A stretch of 64,000 nucleotides of DNA, taken from Dyella marensis (GTDB taxonomy: Bacteria > Pseudomonadota > Gammaproteobacteria > Xanthomonadales > Rhodanobacteraceae). Below are positions 9,328 through 19,460 of the stretch, one piece after another. The position numbers were made by a program, and so were the translations under genes. Position 1 is the stretch's first letter, and every line of letters starts with the position of its first letter. Location: the NCBI RefSeq assembly GCF_900112865.1, contig NZ_FONH01000016.1, forward strand, positions 35,786 through 99,785, read 5' to 3'. The notes beneath the pieces are model-generated. The model was not told the origin of the DNA. It saw nothing but the letters and a program-made list of their open reading frames with translations, and did no database searches.

Positions 9328-9867
9328 TTATTCGTCCGCGCCGGGATCCATGCCGGGGAACAGCACTTCGGTGAAGCCGAACTTGCCGAAATCGGTGATG
9401 CGCGACGGATACAGCCGGCCGATCAGGTGATCGCATTCATGCTGCACCACGCGCGCGTGGAAACCCTGCGCATTGCGGTCGATGTGCTCGCCCTTCGGAT
9501 CGATGCCCTGGTAGCGGATCATGGTGTAGCGGTTCACCGCGCCACGCAGGCCGGGCACCGAGAGACAGCCTTCCCAGCCTTCTTCCATGTCCTGCGACAG
9601 CGGCATGATCACCGGATTGAGCAGGATGGTGCGCGGCACTGCTGGCGCGTCCGGATAGCGCTCGGAACTGTCGAAGCCGAAGATCACCAACTGCAGGTCG
9701 ATGCCGATCTGCGGCGCGGCCAGGCCGACGCCGCCGGCATGGTGCATGGTGTCGAACATGTCCTGGATCAGCGTGTCCAGCTCGGCGCAGCCGATCATCG
9801 CGTCGGGCACCGGTGGCGCCACGCGCAGCAGGCGCGGGTCGCCCATCTTGAGAATCTCGCGGATCAT
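9328..9867 (-). CDS. def: Peptide deformylase
   Basis: 179-residue metalloenzyme that removes the N-formyl group from nascent proteins. All three family motifs are intact: GVGLAAPQ (residues 46-53), EGCLSVPG with metal ligand Cys101, and QHECDHL with His143, catalytic Glu144 and His147. The length fits the family. The start at 9867 gives the normal [10 protein letters not shown] beginning; the frame is open further upstream but without homologous sequence. It is not next to fmt, so this could be a second deformylase. It is convergent with the kinase upstream, with only 9 bases between stops. Confidence 0.95.
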   Translation of the reverse strand: MIREILKMGDPRLLRVAPPVPDAMIGCAELDTLIQDMFDTMHHAGGVGLAAPQIGIDLQLVIFGFDSSERYPDAPAVPRTILLNPVIMPLSQDMEEGWEGCLSVPGLRGAVNRYTMIRYQGIDPKGEHIDRNAQGFHARVVQHECDHLIGRLYPSRITDFGKFGFTEVLFPGMDPGADE

Positions 9868-10127
9868 GCTGGCCTCGATGCGTTGGCGTTGCGTTCTGAC
9901 TGAGGGCCGCGCGGCGCCTTTGCAAGGCGCGGCGGGGGGCGCCAGCTTAATCCCGGCGGGGTGCGCCGTGCAGGCACCGTGAACCCGGAAACAGCAGGCG
10001 CATGGCCGATGCGGCATCATCGACCCGCTACGCCGGCGAAGGATGGGCCGGCTGCGCCGGGGGCACCGCATCCACCCATACCACCTGTTTTGGCAAGGCG
10101 CCGCCCGGCCGGCGAGGAGATCGACTG

Positions 10128-13100
10128 TTGTTTTCCGCCCTGATGCTGCAAACGCTGCTGGCCGCCGCCGGTGCCGGCGCGCCGCCACCGGCCTGGACCG
10201 TGCCGAGTTTCCGCAACTACGGCATGGCCGAAGGCCTGCCGAGCAGCAATATCGATGCACTGGCACAGGACGGCCAGGGCTATGTGTGGGTCGCCACCGA
10301 ATCCGGGCTGGCGCGCTACGACGGCGAGCGCTTCCGCGTATGGCGGCACGATCCGCGCGATCCGCGTTCGCTGCCGGCGATGCCGCTGGCCACCCTGATG
10401 GTGGACCCGGACGGACGCCTGTGGGGCGGCAGCCGCGACGGCCTGGTGCGCTACGACCCCGCGCAGGGCAACTTCGACCACTGGCGCCGCGACCCGGCCG
10501 ATCCGGCCTCCGCCGGCAGCGACGACGTCACCGCGCTGGCGCGCGCGGGCCAGGGCCCGCTGTGGGTCGGCCATTTCGACGTGGGCCTGGACCGCATGCG
10601 CGCGGACGGACGCGGCTTCGATCACCTGCGCCACGATCCGGCCGACCCCGGCACGCTGTCGTCCGACACGGTGTATTCGCTGCTGGCGGATCCGGACGGC
10701 ACCCTGTGGATCGGCACCGGCCGGGGACTGGACCATCGCGCGCCCGACGGACGCATCAGCCACGTGGCATTCGCGCGCCCCGACGACGCCTTCCGCGACA
10801 AGCCGCTGAAGATCTACCAGCTCGCCCGCCTCGGCGGCACGCTGTACATCGGCAGCAACCGCGGCCTGTACGCGCTGGCGGCGGATGCGACCGGCGCCGT
10901 GCCGGTGGCGCCGGAGGTGCTGCCGCAGAAGCTGATCTATTCGCTTGCCGCCGACGCGCAGCACCGCCTGTGGATCGGCACCAACGAAGGCGTCTACCTG
11001 CGCGACGCCGACGGCACTTACCGCCGCCTCGAGCCGCGCCCGCTGCTGCGCCACGGCCTGCCGAACGGCTTCATCGCCCAGCTGCTGCGCGACCACGAAG
11101 GCGGCATGTGGATCGGCACCTACAACGGCCTGGCCTATCTGTCGCCGCGCTGGAACGACTTCCAGTACGTCACGCATGTTCCGGAGAACCCGGACAGCAT
11201 CGTGCCCGGCGCGTACCACGCCGTCGCCGGCAACCGCGGCGATCATCTGTGGATCGCCGGCAGCAACGGTGCGATCGATCGCCTGGACCTCGCCACCGGC
11301 AAGGTGCGCCATCTCGCGTTCCACCTGCCGCAGGGGCGCAGTGCCAATGCCATCCGCGAGGATGCGCGCGGCCGCCTGTGGATCGCCTCGGCCAGCGGCA
11401 GCTTCGTGCTCGACGGCGACAAGGCCATCGAGCTGGAAGCGCCGATGGCCGAACGCATCCTGTTCGGCCCCGACGGCACGGCCTATCTGCAGAACGACGA
11501 CGGCGTGTACGCCTGCGATCCGGACACGCTCAAGGGGCATCCGCTCGACTTCGGCCCGCGCGCCAGAAACCTCACGTTCGCCGATATGCACCTGTACGAC
11601 GGCGCGCTGTGGTTCGCCACCAGCGCGGGCGTGATGCGCTGGACGCCTGGCGATGCGCAGGCCAGCTTCATCGAAGGCGTGCCGGCGACGGCTTTCCACT
11701 TCCTGGGTCTCGGCGATGGTCGCTTGTGGCTGCTCGACGACGAGAACCTCAGCGTGTTCAAGCTGGATGGCCAGCGCGCCGTGCCGGCCGGAAGCTATCC
11801 GCTGTATCGCCAGCACCCGCTCAGCGATGTGCTGGGCATGCATGTCGACGGGCCGGGCCGCGTGTGGTTCTTCTCGCGCAGCGGCCTGTGGCGCTTCGAC
11901 CCGGTCAGCGGCAAGGTGCGCGAACCGGGCCTGGAACAGGGCCTGCCGGAAAGCCAGTTCACCAACGTCAGCCACGCCAGCTTGTGGGACGGGCGCGTGG
12001 CGGCGGCGACCAACGAAGGCATCGCGATCTTCGCGCCGAACGCGCTCGGCGAATATTCGCGCGAGCCGCGCATGCGCCTGGAAGACGGCAGCGTGCGCCG
12101 CGGCAACCAGACGCTGCGCCTGGCCGCGGACGCGCAGCCGTGGCGGCTGCAATGGAGCGACCGCGATCTCACCGTCAGCGCGCGCGCCCTGACCTACCTG
12201 GCGCCGGAGCGCACGCGCTATCGCTTCCGCCTGGACGGGCTGGACAGCGACTGGGTCGACACCGGCGCGCGCGGCGACCGCAGCTTCACCCAGCTGCCCG
12301 GCGGCGACTACGTGCTGCACGTGCAGGCGGCCGGTCCCGATGGCGCCTGGGGCGAGCTGCCCGCACTGCGCATCCATGCGGACAGTCCGCCCTGGCTGCG
12401 CTGGTGGGCCTGGCTGGCCTATGCGCTGCTGCTGGCACTGCTGTTCGCCGCGCTGCTGGCAGCCATGCGCCGGCGCCAGGCACAGCGCCACCGGCTGGCC
12501 CTGATCACCCAGGAACATCAGCTGGCGCAGGCGGCCAGCCGCGCGAAGACGCAGTTCCTGGCCGAGCTGGGGCACGAGATCCGCACCCCGATGACCGGCG
12601 TGCTGGGCATGGCCGAACTGCTGCTCAGCCGTCCGCTCGGCACGACCGAGCGGCATTACGCGCAGACCATCCGCAACTCCGGCGAGGTGCTGCTGACCCT
12701 GGTCAACGATGCGCTGGACCTGGCGCGCATCGAGGCGGGGCGGCTGCAGCTCAATCCCGCGCCGTTCGATCCCCATGCGCTGCTGCTCGACGTGGCCGAC
12801 CTGCAGCGCGGCAAGGCGGTGAGCAAGGGCTTGTCGCTGCAGGTGCACGTGCGCGAAGGCGTGCCGGCGCATGTCCACGGCGACGCCGTGCGCGTGCGCC
12901 AGATCCTGCTCAACCTCAGCGGCAATGCGCTGAAGTTCACCGAGCGCGGCGAAGTGCGCCTGACCCTGGACACCGACGGCGACGGCCTGGTGTTCGTGGT
13001 CAGCGACACCGGTCCCGGCATCGCGCCGTCCGACCAGGCCAAGCTGTTCCGGCACTACCAGCAGCTGGACGGCCCGCAGCGCGGCTCCGGCAGCGGCCTG

Positions 13101-13640
13101 GGCCTGGCCATCTGCCGCGAGCTGGCCACCTTGATGGGCGGCCGCATCGCGCTGGAATCCGCGCCCGGCAAGGGCAGCAGCTTCCGCGTGCACCTGCCGC
13201 TGCCCGCCACGGCCTCGCCGGCCGAGCGCGTGGCGCGCGGCGACAGCGGACCGCGCTGGCGGCTGCTGTTGCTGGAGGACGAGCCGACCGTGGCGGCGGT
13301 GATCGCCGGCCTGCTGGAAGCGCAGGGGCACACGGTGGAGCACGTGCCGAACGCGCTGCGTGCGATGGAAGCGCTGGAACGCCAGCGCTTCGATGCCGCG
13401 CTGGTCGACCTGGACCTGCCCGGCCTCGACGGCCTCCAGTGGGCGGGGCTGGTGCGCTCGCGCGAACACGAGGACCGCCTGCCGATGATCGCCATCACCG
13501 CGCGCTCCGGCGGCGACGAGGAAAGCCGCGCCCGTGCCGCCGGCATGGACGGCTTCCTGCGCAAGCCGCTGCACGGCGAACAGCTGGCGCAGGCGCTGGC
13601 GGCGGTGCTGGTGGATGCACCGGCGGAGACCGCCGGCTGA
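10128..13640 (+). CDS. Two-component hybrid kinase with periplasmic beta-propeller sensor
   Basis: About 1170 residues. A short hydrophobic leader is followed by about 700 residues of Reg_prop-type propeller blades (repeated [45 protein letters not shown]), a Y_Y_Y domain ([12 protein letters not shown]), one transmembrane helix ([19 protein letters not shown]), HisKA ([11 protein letters not shown], His816), an ATPase domain ([22 protein letters not shown]) and a receiver with Asp1094. I propose the TTG at 10128, which has GAGGAG eight bases upstream; the frame is open to 10002. This architecture is best known from polysaccharide sensing in Bacteroidetes. No separate DNA-binding domain is present, so it must signal to another protein. 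The receiver closely resembles the one at the right window edge. Confidence 0.9.
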   Translation: MFSALMLQTLLAAAGAGAPPPAWTVPSFRNYGMAEGLPSSNIDALAQDGQGYVWVATESGLARYDGERFRVWRHDPRDPRSLPAMPLATLMVDPDGRLWGGSRDGLVRYDPAQGNFDHWRRDPADPASAGSDDVTALARAGQGPLWVGHFDVGLDRMRADGRGFDHLRHDPADPGTLSSDTVYSLLADPDGTLWIGTGRGLDHRAPDGRISHVAFARPDDAFRDKPLKIYQLARLGGTLYIGSNRGLYALAADATGAVPVAPEVLPQKLIYSLAADAQHRLWIGTNEGVYLRDADGTYRRLEPRPLLRHGLPNGFIAQLLRDHEGGMWIGTYNGLAYLSPRWNDFQYVTHVPENPDSIVPGAYHAVAGNRGDHLWIAGSNGAIDRLDLATGKVRHLAFHLPQGRSANAIREDARGRLWIASASGSFVLDGDKAIELEAPMAERILFGPDGTAYLQNDDGVYACDPDTLKGHPLDFGPRARNLTFADMHLYDGALWFATSAGVMRWTPGDAQASFIEGVPATAFHFLGLGDGRLWLLDDENLSVFKLDGQRAVPAGSYPLYRQHPLSDVLGMHVDGPGRVWFFSRSGLWRFDPVSGKVREPGLEQGLPESQFTNVSHASLWDGRVAAATNEGIAIFAPNALGEYSREPRMRLEDGSVRRGNQTLRLAADAQPWRLQWSDRDLTVSARALTYLAPERTRYRFRLDGLDSDWVDTGARGDRSFTQLPGGDYVLHVQAAGPDGAWGELPALRIHADSPPWLRWWAWLAYALLLALLFAALLAAMRRRQAQRHRLALITQEHQLAQAASRAKTQFLAELGHEIRTPMTGVLGMAELLLSRPLGTTERHYAQTIRNSGEVLLTLVNDALDLARIEAGRLQLNPAPFDPHALLLDVADLQRGKAVSKGLSLQVHVREGVPAHVHGDAVRVRQILLNLSGNALKFTERGEVRLTLDTDGDGLVFVVSDTGPGIAPSDQAKLFRHYQQLDGPQRGSGSGLGLAICRELATLMGGRIALESAPGKGSSFRVHLPLPATASPAERVARGDSGPRWRLLLLEDEPTVAAVIAGLLEAQGHTVEHVPNALRAMEALERQRFDAALVDLDLPGLDGLQWAGLVRSREHEDRLPMIAITARSGGDEESRARAAGMDGFLRKPLHGEQLAQALAAVLVDAPAETAG

Positions 13641-13774
13641 ATTTGCGGCGCCGCCGCATGCCGTGGCGCCGCTGCAGCATTCGACCAATGGCTAATGCTC
13701 GCGCGCGCCCAGGGCATTGACCCCCGCCAGCGCGGGGCGGACTCTTGCGAAAGAACGTCCGAGGGAGTCCCTTC

Positions 13775-15850
13775 ATGCATACCGCCGTTACCAAACCCAG
13801 TCCCGCAGGCAAGATCCTGTGGGCCGCCATCGCCATCGTCGGCGCATGGTGCCTCGGCGTCGTGGCCCTGCGCCGGGGCGAGCCGATCAATGCGATCTGG
13901 CTGGTCGCCGCGGCGATCGCCGTGTTCGTGATCGGCTATCGCTTCTACAGCAGGTTCATCGACACGTACGTACTGCGCATGGACCCCTCCCGCGCCACGC
14001 CTGCCGTGCTGCGCAACGACGGCCTGGACTACGTGCCCACCGACAAATGGGTGGTGTTCGGCCACCACTTCGCCGCGATCGCCGGCGCCGGCCCGCTGGT
14101 CGGCCCCGTGCTCGCCGCGCAGATGGGTTATCTGCCGGGCACGCTGTGGATCCTGTTCGGCGTGGTGTTCGCCGGCGCGGTGCAAGACTTCATGATCCTG
14201 GGCCTGTCGGTGCGCCGCGATGGCCGCTCGCTCGGCAACATGCTGCGCGACGAGCTCGGCCCGGTGGCCGGCATCGTGGCGATGTTCGGCGTGCTGGTGC
14301 TGATGATGATCGTGCTGGCGGTGCTGGCGCTGGTGGTGGTCAAGGCGCTGACGCACAGCCCCTGGGGCACCTATACGGTGGCCTGCACCATTCCGATCGC
14401 GCTGCTGATGGGCATCTATCTGCGCTATATCCGGCCGGGCAAGATCCTCGAAGTGTCGATCGTCGGCCTGATCCTGCTGTTGCTGGCGATCTGGTCCGGC
14501 GCTTACGTCGCCGCCTCGCCGGCCTGGGCCGCCGCGTTCGACTTCGACGCCAAGGCGCTGGCCTGGCTGCTGATCGCCTACGGCTTCTGCGCCTCGGTGC
14601 TGCCGGTGTGGCTGCTGCTGGCGCCGCGCGATTACCTCAGCACCTTCCTCAAGATCGGCACCATCGCGCTGCTGGCGCTGGCCATCTTCCTGGCCGCGCC
14701 GACGCTGCAGATGCCCGCGCTGACCAAGTTCGTGGACGGCACCGGCCCGGTGTTCCAGGGCAACCTGTTCCCGTTCCTGTTCATCACCATCGCCTGCGGC
14801 GCGGTATCCGGCTGGCACTCCATCATTTCCTCCGGCACCACGCCCAAGCTGCTCAGCAATGAGGGCGAGGCGCGCATGGTCGGCTACGGCGGCATGCTGA
14901 TGGAGGCCTTCGTCGCCATCATGGCGCTGATTGCCGCCGCCTCGATGCATCCGGGCGTGTACTTCGCGATGAACTCGCCCGCCGCGCTGATCGGCACCAC
15001 CGCGCAGAGCGCGGCCACCGCCATCAGCCAGTGGGGCTTCGTGGTGTCGCCCGACGAACTGTTGAACACGGCCAGGAACATCGGCGAGAGCAGCATCCTC
15101 AGCCGCGCCGGCGGCGCGCCGACCCTGGCGGTGGGCATGGCCCAGCTGCTGCATGGAATCATCCCGGGCGAAGGCATGATGGCGTTCTGGTACCACTACG
15201 CGATCCTGTTCGAAGCGCTGTTCATCCTGACCACGGTGGACGCCGGCACACGCGTGGGCCGCTTCATGATCCAGGAGATCGCCGGCCTGATCCACGAGCC
15301 GCTGAAGCACACCGAATCCTGGACGGGCAACCTGATCGCCACCGCGATCTGCGTGGGCCTGTGGGGTTATTTCCTGTACCAGGGCGCGGTCGATCCGCTG
15401 GGCGGCATCAATACGCTGTGGCCGCTGTTCGGCATCGCCAACCAGATGCTCGCCGCGGTGGCGCTGATGCTGGCCACGGTGGTGACGGTGAAGCTCAAGC
15501 GCGAGCGCTACGTGTGGGTGCCGGGCATCCCGGCGATCTGGCTGGTGGTGTGCACGCTCACCGCGGGCTATTACAAGCTGGTCGGCTCGATCAGCTTCAC
15601 CGCCGCGGCGCAGAAGTACGCGGCCGCCGCCGCCGAAGGCAAGCTGCTCGCACCGGCCAAGAGCGTCGCGGAGATGCAGCGCATCGTCACCAACAACTAC
15701 GTGGACGCCGCGCTCACCGGCATCTTCATGCTGCTGGTGGTGACCATGGCCGGCTTCGCCATCAACGCGATCCTGAAAGCCTGGCGCGTGAACCATCCCA
15801 CCGCCCATGAAGAACCCTACGTGGCGCTGGAAGGCGCACCCACCCGCTGA
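13775..15850 (+). CDS. cstA: Carbon starvation protein CstA, pyruvate/peptide transporter family
   Basis: 691-residue polytopic membrane protein of the CstA/BtsT family, which in E. coli takes up pyruvate or peptides under carbon limitation. Family segments visible include VFGHHFAAIAGAGPLVGPVLAAQ, the GAVQDFM motif, ACGAVSGWHS with SSGTTPK, and a C-terminal FGIANQMLAA. About 16 hydrophobic helices. ATG 13775 is preceded by GAGGGAG; the upstream in-frame ATG at 13745 is less well placed. The gene lies 134 bases after the propeller kinase and 10 bases before the YbdD-like gene, its usual partner. Confidence 0.95.
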   Translation: MHTAVTKPSPAGKILWAAIAIVGAWCLGVVALRRGEPINAIWLVAAAIAVFVIGYRFYSRFIDTYVLRMDPSRATPAVLRNDGLDYVPTDKWVVFGHHFAAIAGAGPLVGPVLAAQMGYLPGTLWILFGVVFAGAVQDFMILGLSVRRDGRSLGNMLRDELGPVAGIVAMFGVLVLMMIVLAVLALVVVKALTHSPWGTYTVACTIPIALLMGIYLRYIRPGKILEVSIVGLILLLLAIWSGAYVAASPAWAAAFDFDAKALAWLLIAYGFCASVLPVWLLLAPRDYLSTFLKIGTIALLALAIFLAAPTLQMPALTKFVDGTGPVFQGNLFPFLFITIACGAVSGWHSIISSGTTPKLLSNEGEARMVGYGGMLMEAFVAIMALIAAASMHPGVYFAMNSPAALIGTTAQSAATAISQWGFVVSPDELLNTARNIGESSILSRAGGAPTLAVGMAQLLHGIIPGEGMMAFWYHYAILFEALFILTTVDAGTRVGRFMIQEIAGLIHEPLKHTESWTGNLIATAICVGLWGYFLYQGAVDPLGGINTLWPLFGIANQMLAAVALMLATVVTVKLKRERYVWVPGIPAIWLVVCTLTAGYYKLVGSISFTAAAQKYAAAAAEGKLLAPAKSVAEMQRIVTNNYVDAALTGIFMLLVVTMAGFAINAILKAWRVNHPTAHEEPYVALEGAPTR

Positions 15851-15860
15851 GGGCCCGACC

Positions 15861-16055
15861 ATGACAGCCAGCTTCCAGGCATTCCGGAAATGGGCGGTGC
15901 AGACCGCCCGCCTCTGCTGCGGCGTACCGGACTACGACGTCTATGTGAGGCACCTGCGCGAGCATCATCCGGAGCGCAAGGTGCCCACTTATGCGGAGTT
16001 CTTTCGCGAGCGGCAGGTGGCGAGATACAAGGGGACGGGCGGGCGCTGTTGCTGA
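15861..16055 (+). CDS. YbdD/YjiX family small protein (DUF466)
   Basis: 64-residue basic protein with family features VPDYDVYVRHLREHHPE and PTYAEFFRERQVARY and a CC C-terminus. YbdD/YjiX proteins are encoded directly after cstA or btsT in many proteobacteria and are needed for, or modulate, transporter activity. The gene starts 10 bases after the cstA stop and is followed at once by a strong rho-independent terminator, so cstA and this gene form a two-gene operon end. Confidence 0.92.
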   Translation: MTASFQAFRKWAVQTARLCCGVPDYDVYVRHLREHHPERKVPTYAEFFRERQVARYKGTGGRCC

Positions 16056-16075
16056 GCCGCTCGTGTCGCTCTTCG

Positions 16076-16108
16076 AAGGCCGCGCAGCGATGCGCGGCCT
16101 TTGTTTTT
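16076..16108 (+). terminator. Rho-independent terminator of cstA-ybdD
   Basis: Perfect stem AAGGCCGCGCA / TGCGCGGCCTT with a GCGA loop, followed by TTGTTTTT. It lies about 20 bases after the YbdD-like stop. Confidence 0.9.
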
Positions 16109-16117
16109 CGACCCATG

Positions 16118-16148
16118 AAAAAAACGGCCGGGGTTTTCGCCCCGGCCG
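16118..16148 (-). terminator. Rho-independent terminator of the haemagglutinin-like gene
   Basis: Read on the minus strand, the stem CGGCCGGGG / CCCCGGCCG with a six-base loop is followed by a run of eight T. It lies about 40 bases downstream of the stop at 16189 and sits back-to-back with the cstA-ybdD terminator. Confidence 0.88.
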
Positions 16149-16188
16149 CCTGACGGCTATTGCCTGTTCACTCCATGTCGGTGCCGTC

Positions 16189-18411
16189 TTACCACATCGC
16201 CCAATGCATCCACCTCGGCCAGTAGGCGCGGGCTTGCGAGCCCGTATGGTCCTCGCTGCCCGACTTCAGCTTGTGACCATACTCATCCAGCAGGAAATCG
16301 GTGGTGCCGGCCTTGATGGTCCCCTTCACTTCCTTGTCGTCGAAGCCGGAGACGGAGGCCTTGCCACCCGCCGAGATCGTACCGGTGGTGCTGAACCTGC
16401 TCTGCGGTGCCCAGATGCCGCGGCCGCGAATGACGATGTTGCCCTTGGTCGCGGTGAGCGTACCCGCGTTGTCCACGTCGGAGGCGGCGATGCTCAGGTT
16501 CTTCTGCGCCTTCAGCGAGCCGGTATCGGCAAGCTGCACGGCGCCAGAGGAGCTCACGTCCACCGAACCGGTGAGCGACTCCACGGCACCGGCCACGTTC
16601 AGGCCCACGTTCTCATCGAGGTCGGTCAGCACGGCGTCGGTATTGCGGCCGGTGCTGATGCTCAGGTTCTTCTGCGCCTTCAGGCTGCCGGTCTGGGCGA
16701 TATTCATCGCGCCGGAGGCATTGGCGTACAGCGAGCCGTTCGTCGACTCGACCTTGCCGGCCACGTTGATGCCGCTGCTGGACGGACGACCATAACGGCC
16801 ATAGCCGTAGCCATAGCTGTAACCGTAGCTGTAACCGTAGCTCGAAGCGTAGCCATAGCTGTAGCCATAGCCGGAACTGCCAGCGCCGCTGCCGGCACGC
16901 AGGGACAGGTCGCCCTTCGCCGTCAGCACGCCGGTCTTGGCGATATCCAGCATACCGGCGCTGCGCACCGTCAAAGCGTTCGCATCGACCTTACCGGCCA
17001 CGCTAACGCCACGGTCATCGGTCACGAGGTAATCCCAGCGGCCGTAGCCCGCGCTCAAGCCAAGATTCCGCCCGGCTTTGAGCGTTCCGGATTCGGCGAT
17101 GTCCACTGCGCCGGCGGTGGCCACATTCAATGAACCCTTCGTGGCCTCCGCCTTACCGGCGATCGTCACCCCCGAGTTTTCAACGGTGTAATTGTCATAG
17201 CCGGAGTACAGGTTCAGGTTGTTCTGCGCTTTCAGCGCGCCCGTCTTGGCGATGTCCACCACGCTCGTGGACGTCACATTCATTGAACCCTTCACCGCCT
17301 CCACCTGGCCGGCAATCGTCATACCCGTGTCTTCGATGGTGTAGTTGTCGTAGCCGGCGTGCATGTCCACGTTGTTCTGTGCTTTCAGCACGCCGGACTC
17401 GGCGATGTTCAGCGCGCCAGCGGTCGACACATCCGCGGATCCCGTCACGGCCTCCGCCCTGCCGGCGATCGTCAAACCAGTGACCTTGGCCGTTTCCTCG
17501 TGATAACCGGAGTGAATCCCCAGATCGGTCTGCGCCTTTACGACGGCGGATTCGGCGATCTTCACGGCGCCCTGAGCGTCCATCGAAAGTTCGCCCTCGA
17601 GCGATTGCAGCGTGCCGGCCACGTTCACGCCCACACCCTTCTCGGTACCGAGCATCATGATGGAATCGGCATACATGCTGCCCAGTGCGCTCACGTCCAG
17701 CGCCACGGTCGGCGCCGTGCCGGTGCCCTTCTTGAGCTCCGTCACCGCATCGCTCCTGTAGCCGATCTTGTTTGCGCCGGTCACTACGTTCAGCTCCTTG
17801 GCCTGGAGCTTGGCGTTGAGTTCCACACTGCGGGCATACAGGTCGGCGCGATCGACGCCGGTGGCGTCCAGTCCCTTGCCGGTCACGCTGATGGCGCCCT
17901 GGCCGACCGTGATGGCATTCAACCGGCCCGCTTTGTCCAGCTGCGGAGTGCCGGTGGCGAGGGTCACGCGCGAGGCATTGATGAAGCTTGCACCGTCGGC
18001 GCTGATGCCATTCGGATTGGCCAGCACCAGCGCAGCTTTCTGGCCGGCAATTTCCATGGCGCCATTCAATGCCGACGCGGTTTGGCCGGTGACTTCGGTG
18101 ATGATCACCTTGGCCGCGCCACCGGTGAGGTTCGCATTGCCGTTGATCTGGCCGGCCAGCTGCGACTGCACAGCGTTGACACTATTGTTGAGCACCACAC
18201 CCGAGGCATCGACGCCGAAGGCTTCGAAACGGTTGTGGGATACACCGGCCCCGTTGGGCGCGACGATATTGACCACCGGCGTAGTACCGGACACCACGCC
18301 GGGCCCGCCTGCCGCGGGCGTGATGGCCGCGAACGCAGTGACCGGCAGGAACAGCGCCAGCGCGGCATACAGCTCGCGGCGGCGCGGCATGTTGTTATTC
18401 GACTTCGACAT
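16189..18411 (-). CDS. Filamentous haemagglutinin-like TpsA exoprotein with repeats
   Basis: 740 residues. A signal sequence (MPRRRELYAALALFLPVTAFA) is followed by a two-partner-secretion domain (NIVAPNGAGVSHNRFEAF, VLANPNGISADGASFINASR). Then come about eight degenerate repeats of 45-50 residues with the pattern VAGxVExxxGSxxVxSxGAxxIAxTGxLKAQxNL, several ending GYDNYT. A Gly-Tyr-Ser low-complexity insert (about 35 residues, coded near 16790-16885) interrupts one repeat. The short C-terminus has no recognisable toxin module. No TpsB (FhaC/ShlB) transporter gene lies nearby, and the protein is far shorter than typical FHA or CdiA. ATG 18411 has GTGAGGC upstream. Likely a beta-helical surface or secreted adhesin. 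Confidence 0.85.
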   Translation of the reverse strand: MSKSNNNMPRRRELYAALALFLPVTAFAAITPAAGGPGVVSGTTPVVNIVAPNGAGVSHNRFEAFGVDASGVVLNNSVNAVQSQLAGQINGNANLTGGAAKVIITEVTGQTASALNGAMEIAGQKAALVLANPNGISADGASFINASRVTLATGTPQLDKAGRLNAITVGQGAISVTGKGLDATGVDRADLYARSVELNAKLQAKELNVVTGANKIGYRSDAVTELKKGTGTAPTVALDVSALGSMYADSIMMLGTEKGVGVNVAGTLQSLEGELSMDAQGAVKIAESAVVKAQTDLGIHSGYHEETAKVTGLTIAGRAEAVTGSADVSTAGALNIAESGVLKAQNNVDMHAGYDNYTIEDTGMTIAGQVEAVKGSMNVTSTSVVDIAKTGALKAQNNLNLYSGYDNYTVENSGVTIAGKAEATKGSLNVATAGAVDIAESGTLKAGRNLGLSAGYGRWDYLVTDDRGVSVAGKVDANALTVRSAGMLDIAKTGVLTAKGDLSLRAGSGAGSSGYGYSYGYASSYGYSYGYSYGYGYGRYGRPSSSGINVAGKVESTNGSLYANASGAMNIAQTGSLKAQKNLSISTGRNTDAVLTDLDENVGLNVAGAVESLTGSVDVSSSGAVQLADTGSLKAQKNLSIAASDVDNAGTLTATKGNIVIRGRGIWAPQSRFSTTGTISAGGKASVSGFDDKEVKGTIKAGTTDFLLDEYGHKLKSGSEDHTGSQARAYWPRWMHWAMW

Positions 18412-18863
18412 ACGGAATTGCCTCACTTTGGATACCCCTTTTTTGGCCGTGGACCATCCTTGGCCCACCGCAATGCAGCACCGGCCTCTCGGGCCGGTGG
18501 GAATGAAGGACTTGTGGGCGATACTGCGGGGGCGGCGCCGTTACCAGCGTGGTCGGGCGCGGGCTGGCGCAAATGCGCTTGAGTGGTGCCGGATGGAGCC
18601 GGAAGGGACTGCAATGTCCGCCGGGCAAAGCCACATGTTGCAGCCCTTGATGCGCTTTTGAAGAAGCGTTGAATATCTCAAGAGCATCGGTGATCGAACG
18701 CCAGGATTTTTCCAATAGGCGGCGGCGCCGGCGGCAGGGAGTCCGGAAAGCCAGGCGCACTCGCCCCGGCGGGCGGCACCGGCTATCTTTCGTCGTCCTC
18801 CGATGAGCCCGTCCCGGGCGCCCCCTTTCGGGATACCCCAGGCGTCCCCATATCCCCGCAGCC
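18412..18863. other. Intergenic region with long 5' leader of the haemagglutinin-like gene
   Basis: About 450 bases without a convincing gene, between divergently transcribed genes. Open frames here have no family features and atypical composition. The only clear structure is a perfect hairpin, CACCGGCC / GGCCGGTG with a five-base loop, at 18479-18499. It would lie in the leader of the haemagglutinin-like gene about 70-90 bases before its ATG. Confidence 0.55.
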
Positions 18864-19373
18864 ATGTCCCTCAAAGACCACCACCTTACCGGCCCCAGTT
18901 CCGCGGTCGAGGCGCAGCACAGCCTCGGCCTGCGCGTGATCGCCATCTACAAGGCGATCAAGACCGTGGGCCTGATCCTGGTCGCGATCGCCGCGTTCCG
19001 GCTCAACCGGCAGGAAAGCTTCGATCACCTGGTGCGCTGGCTGGAGCATCTGTCGCTGACCGACAGCAACCATCTGCGCTGGCAGCTGGTGCATCTGCTG
19101 ATGGAACAGGGGCCGAGCAAGTTCGTGGCGGTCGGCATCGTCGCGCTCGCCTATGCGGCGATCTTCGCCACCGAGGGCACCGGGCTATGGCTGCGCAAGC
19201 ATTGGGCCGAGTGGTTCACGGTGATCGCCACCGGCTCGCTGGTGCCGGTGGAGTTCTACGAGACGATCGCGCACTTCAGCTGGCTGAAGCTGGTGGTGTT
19301 GCTGGGGAATATCGCGATCGTGGTGTACCTGGTGCGGATCGCGATGCAGCCGAGGCCGAAGAAACCGGCGTAG
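18864..19373 (+). CDS. DUF2127 domain membrane protein
   Basis: 169 residues with about four hydrophobic helices (GLRVIAIYKAIKTVGLILVAIAAF; ALAYAAIFATEGTGLWL; WFTVIATGSLVPVEFYET; LVVLLGNIAIVVYLVRI). The opening LRVIAIYKAIK and the ATEGTGLWLRKHWAEWFT segment match the DUF2127 pattern as I know it. Function unknown. The TAG stop is contributed by the family-1 palindromic element. Confidence 0.8.
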   Translation: MSLKDHHLTGPSSAVEAQHSLGLRVIAIYKAIKTVGLILVAIAAFRLNRQESFDHLVRWLEHLSLTDSNHLRWQLVHLLMEQGPSKFVAVGIVALAYAAIFATEGTGLWLRKHWAEWFTVIATGSLVPVEFYETIAHFSWLKLVVLLGNIAIVVYLVRIAMQPRPKKPA

Positions 19374-19460
19374 GTTGGGGTGAGCCGCAGGCGAACCCCA
19401 ACAAGTGCGTCGCGCGTGGAAACGTCCGTTGGGGTTCGCCTGTGGCTCACCCCAACCTAC
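19370..19460. repeat. Family-1 double-hairpin element, copy 2
   Basis: Same layout as the copy at 6964: GTAGGTTGGGGTGAGCCGC on the left, the inverted arm ending CACCCCAACCTAC on the right, with a spacer of about 25 bases. The two outer ends provide the TAG stops of the DUF2127 gene (19371-19373) and, on the other strand, of the EamA transporter gene (19457-19459). Confidence 0.92.

Noticed and set aside
10017..13688. 1223-codon open frame antisense to the propeller kinase (and a similar one antisense to cstA, 13055-15862)
   Set aside because: No signal, domain or ribosome site; the composition is that of the complement of high-GC coding sequence.
18412..18530. Riboswitch in the leader of the haemagglutinin-like gene
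   Set aside because: Only one clear stem is visible and no conserved aptamer sequence (for example of c-di-GMP riboswitches) could be recognised.
18395..18946. 183-codon frame across the promoter region of the haemagglutinin-like gene
   Set aside because: Overlaps the starts of two well-supported divergent genes and has non-native composition.
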